Positions 58,248 to 64,000 of a stretch of DNA of 64,000 nucleotides are shown piece after piece (position 1 is the first letter of the stretch; every line of letters starts with the position of its first letter). This stretch comes from Alopecurus myosuroides (lineage: Eukaryota; Streptophyta; Magnoliopsida; Poales; Poaceae): the NCBI GenBank assembly GCA_028641055.1, contig CM054058.1, forward strand, positions 235,641,551 through 235,705,550. Direction: 5' to 3'. The position numbers and the translations under genes are program-made. The notes under the pieces are model-generated. The model was given only the letters and a program-made list of their open reading frames with translations. It made no database searches and was not told the origin of the DNA.

Positions 58248-61080
58248 GTTGGCGCCCACCGTGGGGCAAACGACGTCAGGCGTGAAGTTCCGATCTGGGA
58301 TACTTGGCGGAATCGGAAGATCAATCACTGTCGGAAGCTTGGAATTCAACGATGATGTCGGACGCTTCCTCGACAACGGATCATACATACCGGCGCAAAA
58401 CCACCTGGTAAGTGCCTGCGTGTTACCGATAGGATCTGTTAACATCTTTATTGGACTAACTGCAGAAGCAATGGGGTTTTGCGGTGGAAGCAAATTTATC
58501 CTACCCGCCCTATACCCAGTCGAGGATTACTATGATGCCGGATTCTGCTCAGATCGCCGACAAAAAAGTGACACACACTTTATCGGCATGGTGCAGTCCG
58601 AAGTCGCCGAAAACACGGATGATGTAAATTCCGTGCAAGAGGCGGACACAAACACACCCGTCACAGAGACGGAAGATCCGACACCCGTCGTACAAGCGGA
58701 AGATCTGACATCCTTCAACGAGACGATGAACTCGGAAGCAGAATCCGTACTAGCCGCCATTGAGGCAAGGTTAGAGTCGGAAACCGGATCAGAGGATTTT
58801 GATTCCGAAGACGAAGACGCGGACGCCTTCGAAAGGAAAGTTAAATATTTTCAAGAGGGATTCCATGAAGTGCTAATGGCGAAACCAGCTGATACCACGG
58901 ACGCCGGCAGCCAGGAAAGCCCTAAAACCCCTCCGCCAGAGGAAGAGAGATAAGACGGAGAAACTTCTCCGGTATTTCCCAATGTCAAGGAATTGACAGA
59001 GGATGAGCCTGTCAAAAAGCCTCCCTCTTCCAAGAAAAAGCATCGTGCTGTTAAGAAACTCCAATACAAAATCCGGAAGAAAAAATCAGCTGATCAAGCT
59101 GATGAAAACCTAGAAGTAGGAGATGCTAGCGGAACAAAAGCTGCGGAGAAGAAAATCAAAGAAATCCTTGTTCCGCCAATGACGGAACAGGAAGAGCAAG
59201 AGCTGTTGCAAACGCCAGTGGGAGCAAATGAACCCCCTGAGATGCTGGAAGCCAGGAGGCAAGCTTTCCAAAGGTAACAGCAACATCTACTCAGATCTCG
59301 GCAACACCTCCAAAAAACCCAGGATGACATTAAGCTCATGAAGGAAGAAATAGAGGAGTACGAGAGAAAGAATAAATCTGGCATTAAACCTACAAGGTTA
59401 CCCGGAATCGTAAGACCGGAAGTACTGCCGCCAAAAGAAAGGTTTCACAACCCATCTTGGCAAAAGCAGGTAAACGGCAAAGATGCCAGAGGCGAACCAA
59501 TTTATAAAACCGCAGCAGAAAACGCGGAAGCAGCGTTCGCCATCCTGAACAATGATCTGTACTCCAACGGTGAAAAACTTCAAGGGGTGTATGCTTTCCT
59601 AGGAAAAGCATTGCAACAACAACAGCGGGCCCAAGAGCGATCAGGAAGACTGCAGGATAACTCCGCCCTATGCAAAACAGCTACTTGCACCGCTGGGGCA
59701 CCTGGACCAGAGGAACCTGGAGATTCAGACAATTCAAAGGATAAAAAGGAGGATCCGAGAAAAGACAAGAAAAACCCCGACAATAGGGATGAAGCGTCCC
59801 GAACCGGATCCCATCCCCCGAAAGGTGGACTTAAACCCCACGATCGGGAAGAAAAATACCGGAATGACGGCAAAATAATGCCACCTCCGAGAAACCCAGC
59901 TGAGAAAGCCGGAAGATACGATACACCTCACAGGCGTGAGAGATCCCGGACACCCCCTAAGGATAAAGAAAGGCACAGGAGCAGGACTCCGCCTAATGCA
60001 AAAGGACGTGATCATGGAAGAGATAGGTACAATCCCGGAAAAGCGCGCCCGCGCAACAATGGAAAAGAAAGGAGTAGATCCCATTCTGTCCATTCAGCCG
60101 GAAGATATTCCGCACACATTGATAGAGCGGAAAAGGATGATCTATACTTTGGTCCTAAGTGTTTCACTGACAGGATCCGAAGAATAACCCTGCATTCTGG
60201 CTTCGCCAAAGTTGGTCCAACCTACCAAAAATATACCGGTAGCACAAACCCGGACACCTGGCTCTCAGACTATTATACAGCCGTCCAAATCAACAATGGG
60301 ACAGACCTGGAAGCTGTCAAGTTTCTTCCCCTAATGTTACTGGATGGAGCCAGAGATTGGATCAATGGATTATCATCAACAACTGTCGACAGCTGGGATG
60401 ATATGGCTAGAGTATTTACTCAGCATTTCCGGGGAACATACAAACGCCCGAACAGCATCAACCAGCTGAACCGTTGCACCCAATTCGAGGATGAACCATA
60501 CGTGGATTTCATCTCCAGATGGACAGCAATGAAGAATAGTTGTTCTGGAGTAACTGACGTACAAGCAATGCATGCTTTCGTCAATGGCCTAAAACCCGGA
60601 CTTGTACCGTTCATGGTTGGTTCCAAGCAGCACAAAGATCTCGGATCTATGCTTACAACCGCCAACGAGCATGCTGCAGCCAAAGACGACATCAGAGCAA
60701 GAGGAGGCAATATCGATACACTGATACTTGCTAAGAAAACTCCTCGTTCTGACAAAAAAGGAACTCCAGAAACAACGAAACCCAAGGAAGTCAACATAGC
60801 CTTTGGAAGCGAAAAAGGGAATAAGTGGAAAGGACGCAGCCCAGATCCAATCAATTACACTCCAGAGGAGTGGGAGAGTATTAAGTCGGAACCTTGTGTC
60901 CACCATTCACAATTTGGGAAACCCACCCATACAAACGCACAATGCCGGCTGAATAAGCACATGAAAGGCAGTGCAGGATCCGGAAATAAGGGGAAGGGTT
61001 CCAAAAGGAAACCCGCCAAACAAAAGCTAGAAGCTGACAAAGAAGACAGTGAATCGGACACTGACGAAAAAAATCCATGA
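58207..61080 (+). pseudogene. Tat copy 2 gag
   Basis: One reading frame from ATG 58207 (inside the LTR) to 61080, broken by TAA at 58951-58953 and TAA at 59275-59277 (CAA in copy 1). Blocks match copy 1: KFRSGILGGI and DDDVGRFLDNGSYIPAQNHL-like leader, acidic EDFDSEDEDADAFE, K-rich section, RLPGIVRPEVLPPKERFHNP, R/S-rich basic section, gag core and knuckle PCVHHSQFGKPTHTNAQC. An extra A in an A7 run (about 61069, A6 in copy 1) shifts the frame and ends it at 61080. Confidence 0.87.
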
Positions 61081-62842
61081 ACAACAGCGAAAAGGTGAAC
61101 CCAAATTTCCGAGAGTTGATGGAGAAGCAATGCTAACATTCCTAGCAACTCCGTCAGCAAAGGTGGCCAAAAGAACACTTCGAGAAATAAACGCGGTTGT
61201 TCCGGCAACCCCGAAATTCTTGAAGTACTCCAACACACCAATTACTTGGGATCAGTCCGATCATCCCGGGAACATCCCTGAACCCGGCACACAAGCTCTT
61301 GTCGTAAGCCCTATTGTCCAGAACACTAGGCTAAGAAGAGTGCTGATGGATGGAGGATCCAGCATTAACATAATGTACTTGGATACACTGAAGCATCTGA
61401 AGATTTCCGAGTCCCAGCTCAATCACAGCAACATACGCTTCCACGGTATTGTTCCTGGCAGACAAGCACGATCCCTAGGAGAAATTTCCCTAGATGTCAC
61501 CTTCGGAGATAAAGATCATTTCCGGCAGGAAAAAGTATCCTTCGAAGTAGTGCCGTTCGAAAGCGTGTATCACGCAATACTCGGACGTCCAGCTTTCGCC
61601 AAATTCATGGCAAGATCCTGTTATATTTATAACAAGCTGAAGATGCCAGGACCCAAAGGAGGAGTAATCACCATAGCTGGTGATTTTAAGCTAGCAAATG
61701 AGCTGGAGAAAGAAAACGCCCTTTGCGCTCAAAGAGTCATAGCAAAGGAAGAACTGAAGGAATTGCCCAAGGAGGTATCGCCGACAGAAATGCCGGCAGG
61801 AAAAGAAACCCGGAAGCCAACAGACAGCTTCAAGGCGTCCGAGAATACAAGACAGGTAATCCTAGATCCCAAAGATCCGACAAAATTCGTCGTTGTAGGG
61901 ACTGGGATGACCGACAAATAGGAAGGCGAGCTCATCAAGTTCCTCCGTGAGAACTGGGATATTTTTGCCTGGTGTCCAGCTGACATGCCAGGCGTACCCA
62001 GGGAACTTGCTGAGCACCAACTCAAGGTGATTCCAGGATCAAAACCCGTCAAACAAGGTCTCCGTCGATTTGACGGAAGAAGGCGGAAGGCTATTGGCAA
62101 GGAAATTATCCGGCTTTTAGCAGCGAATTTCATACAGGAAGTAATCCACACTGAATGGTCCGCAAATCCGGTATTAGTACCGAAGAAAGACACTACTGCT
62201 CTTAGAATGTGTATAGATTACACAGGCTTGAACAAATTGTGTCCAAAAGATAGGTTTGCGTTACCGCGAATCGATCAAATAATAGATGCCACTGCAGGCT
62301 CTGAGCTTTTGTGCTTTTTGGATGCATACTCCGGGTACCACCAAATACGCATGAAAAAGGAAGATCAAATTAAGACTTCTTTTATAACCCCGTACGGGAC
62401 ATATTATTATGTAACCATGCCATTTGGCCTGAAGAACGCAGGTGCAACCTACCAGCGTTGCATGCAACGTTGTTTGCATAGTCAGATTGGCAAAAACGTC
62501 CATGTTTACGTGGACGATATTGCTGTCGTAACCAAGGAAAAAAATACACTCCTTGAGGATCTGCGAGAAACTTTCGAAAACTTGCGCACTTACAAGATGA
62601 AGTTAAATCCATCTAAGTATGTATTCGGGGTTCCCTCAGGAAAACTTCTGGGTTTTATCGTTTCTCACAGAGGAATAGAAGTTAACCCGGAAAAGATAAA
62701 AGCAATCTTAAAAATCTCCAAGCCTACGTGCATAAAAGATGTCCAAAGATTGACGGGTTCCGCCGCTGCCGTCAGCAGAGTTATTAGTAGGCTGGGGGAT
62801 AAAGCCCTACCACTCTACAAGTTGCTGAAGAAATCCGACAAA
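61081..62842 (+). pseudogene. Tat copy 2 protease and reverse transcriptase
   Basis: Open frame through the protease (LMDGGSSINIMYLDTL, about 61347) to the shared TAG at 61919-61921, then RT without further stops: RMCIDYTGLNKLCPKDRFAL, LDAYSGYHQI, GTYYYVTMPFGLKNAGATYQ, catalytic YVDDI (about 62506), PSKYVFGVPSGKLLGFIVSHRGIEVNP. It diverges from copy 1 after LYKLLKKSDK (62842), where unrelated sequence begins. RT is better preserved here than in copy 1. Confidence 0.88.
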
Positions 62843-63523
62843 GACAAGTGGATAGCAAAAGCATTGGAATATCTAGCAGTTATGTCTCTTCCGTACTTAG
62901 TTCAATTTCTATGTAAACATCTTTTGAGATCATGAAATAAAGTTGTCGGAATTTTGGTATCCATGTTTTTTCAGTACAAAGCATGATTCCACCTTATCTA
63001 TTTCCCAATGATCTTACAAAATACTCAATGTTAACCCGAATTGTGCCTGCGTACTCGGCGTTAAGAAACTGAATGATTTTTCAGCCTGCTAATGGCTAAA
63101 GGAAACTTGAATTGCCTGCGTGCCCAAGTTTCATTTAAAAAATTCCTTGCTTTTCTAAGCATTTTCTGATTGCTTATATGTTGGGTCACTGGAGCTAGTT
63201 AGTAAAAATGCCTTTAGTATGATCCATGTTTCCGAGTTTTAACTGATTGGTTATACCCAGTTACTCGACATGACGATTCATAATGCTATCGAGCCATTTC
63301 AAACACTAAGGACAGTCAAAACATATATGCCAGAGAACTTAGAAGTTAAAGGAATAATAAAATCCGAAAACTTTGCAAAGAATTTCATAATTAAGATTGC
63401 AAAAGGCGGAGTTTTCATTCATACAAATAGAAACATTACATTTTGGATTACATTGAAAGAACAGTAATGCTCCTATTGTCTACTTCCGCTATCCAGGTTC
63501 AAGGTAGCCCTTCAAGCATCCGA
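62843..63523 (+). other. 3' non-coding part of Tat copy 2
   Basis: After the deletion junction no pol sequence is recognisable. The first 90 bases stay open by chance (to 62935). AT-rich; no terminal repeat. Confidence 0.45.
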
Positions 63524-63951
63524 CTACTCCTCGCTGCTGTCGTCCTCGGGGATTGGAGGGACCTCCTCTTCTGGATAATTGACGGAGATATTTACCATGG
63601 AGGCAATATGGGTGGCGTGGCCTTTGATTTCATCAAAGATGGTATTTCGCTGAGTATCCGTGTATCCTTGAGGGACACCGGACGCCACGCGCCAAGATTT
63701 AGCACCAGGGTAGTGCATGCGCATAAGGCCGAGTGCCATGCGCGCACCACCCCGTGCAGCGGAACGCGGGATGGAATCCCTGGATTCCGCCACCTCCATG
63801 ATGGCTCCCGGAAGCTTTTCAACCTCCGAGAACTCCCCAGTCCTTGAGGGAAGGAACTTATTGACCAGCTGCATTCCAGCAGCCCGGGTCGAAGTCCATG
63901 TCTTCCCAAAGGCTCGGATTCCTTCAAGCCGAGTGCCATCTGGGGTATCTC
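63524..63951 (-). pseudogene. Antisense extra ORF of Tat copy 2, last exon
   Basis: Minus-strand exon from an acceptor (AAACAG/GAGATACC, 63951) to TGA/TAA at 63524. It reads GDTPDGTRLEGIRAFGKTW, then LPGAIMEVAESRDSIPRSAA, MALGLMRMHYPGAKSWRV, VASMVNISVNYPEEEVPP-type sequence, ending in an acidic tail (EDDSSEE). I recognise this as the C-terminal part of the extra ORF that accompanies the PF04195-like domain in grass Tat elements. It is uninterrupted here; the upstream exons are outside the window, so whether the ORF is intact is unknown. Confidence 0.65.
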
Positions 63952-64000
63952 CTGTTTTTCCAACAAAACAACCAAAAGTGTTAGGTGAAAAACAGAGAAG

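Larger units (their letters stand above)
57699..64000 (+). mobile_element. Tat-lineage Ty3/gypsy element, copy 2
   Basis: LTR (57699-58247), gag, protease and reverse transcriptase, then an abrupt break near 62842 inside the RT/RNase H connection, non-coding 3' sequence, and the antisense extra ORF (63524-63951) as expected near the 3' end of Tat elements. RNase H and integrase are missing, so an internal deletion has occurred. The 3' LTR should lie just outside the window. Confidence 0.8.

Overview
This is nuclear DNA of a plant, almost certainly a grass and probably a Pooideae/Triticeae cereal. It has two intact-looking plant gene families (one with seven exons and GT-AG introns) set in layers of nested Class I and Class II transposons of the kind that fill Triticeae genomes. 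I see no tRNA, rRNA, organellar insert, CRISPR or bacterial feature. All calls come from reading the sequence; no database was searched.

Left part (1-13,600): a divergent, probably solo, long LTR (1-3,973); a small Stowaway MITE; the 3' end of a LINE on the minus strand, split by a Ty1/copia element (6,134-9,539, target-site duplication GGGGA) that has lost gag and protease and itself carries a 149-bp Mutator-type MITE; then a small intact gene for a MAPK-kinase-substrate-like protein (10,520-10,807, +).

Middle (13,600-28,478): a CLC-e type chloride-channel/transporter gene on the minus strand, seven exons from 20,875 down to 13,634, about 716 aa if one homopolymer frameshift in exon 1 is an artefact. 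Its introns hold two Stowaway MITEs and one hAT-type MITE. Beyond it lie degenerate LTR fragments, a diverged tandem duplication of about 1.26 kb, and a candidate non-autonomous Helitron (26,138-28,300).

MULE (28,479-47,655): a Mutator-like element with about 290-bp TIRs and a 9-bp duplication GAGCTGAGT. On the plus strand it carries a plant-mobile-domain (MAIN-like) gene, split in exon 4 by a 10.9-kb long-LTR retrotransposon (target duplication GAGTT). On the minus strand it carries a MudrA transposase (two in-frame stops, one frameshift) and a 143-aa coiled-coil ORF that overlaps the last transposase exon. Between the convergent genes are two palindromes built from six evenly spaced 27-bp dyads (TGTAGCGCC-N9-GGCGCTACA). 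The same dyad recurs three times in each TIR. This dyad system is the most unusual thing in the window.

Right part (47,665-64,000): a gypsy-type LTR piece interrupted by a reverse-oriented Tat-lineage element carrying the extra ORF (putative gypsy-type transposase domain), which is interrupted by a plus-strand Tat element, which is in turn interrupted by a second close copy of the same family. Both plus-strand copies share a gag frame that opens inside the LTR and the same in-frame TAG between protease and reverse transcriptase.
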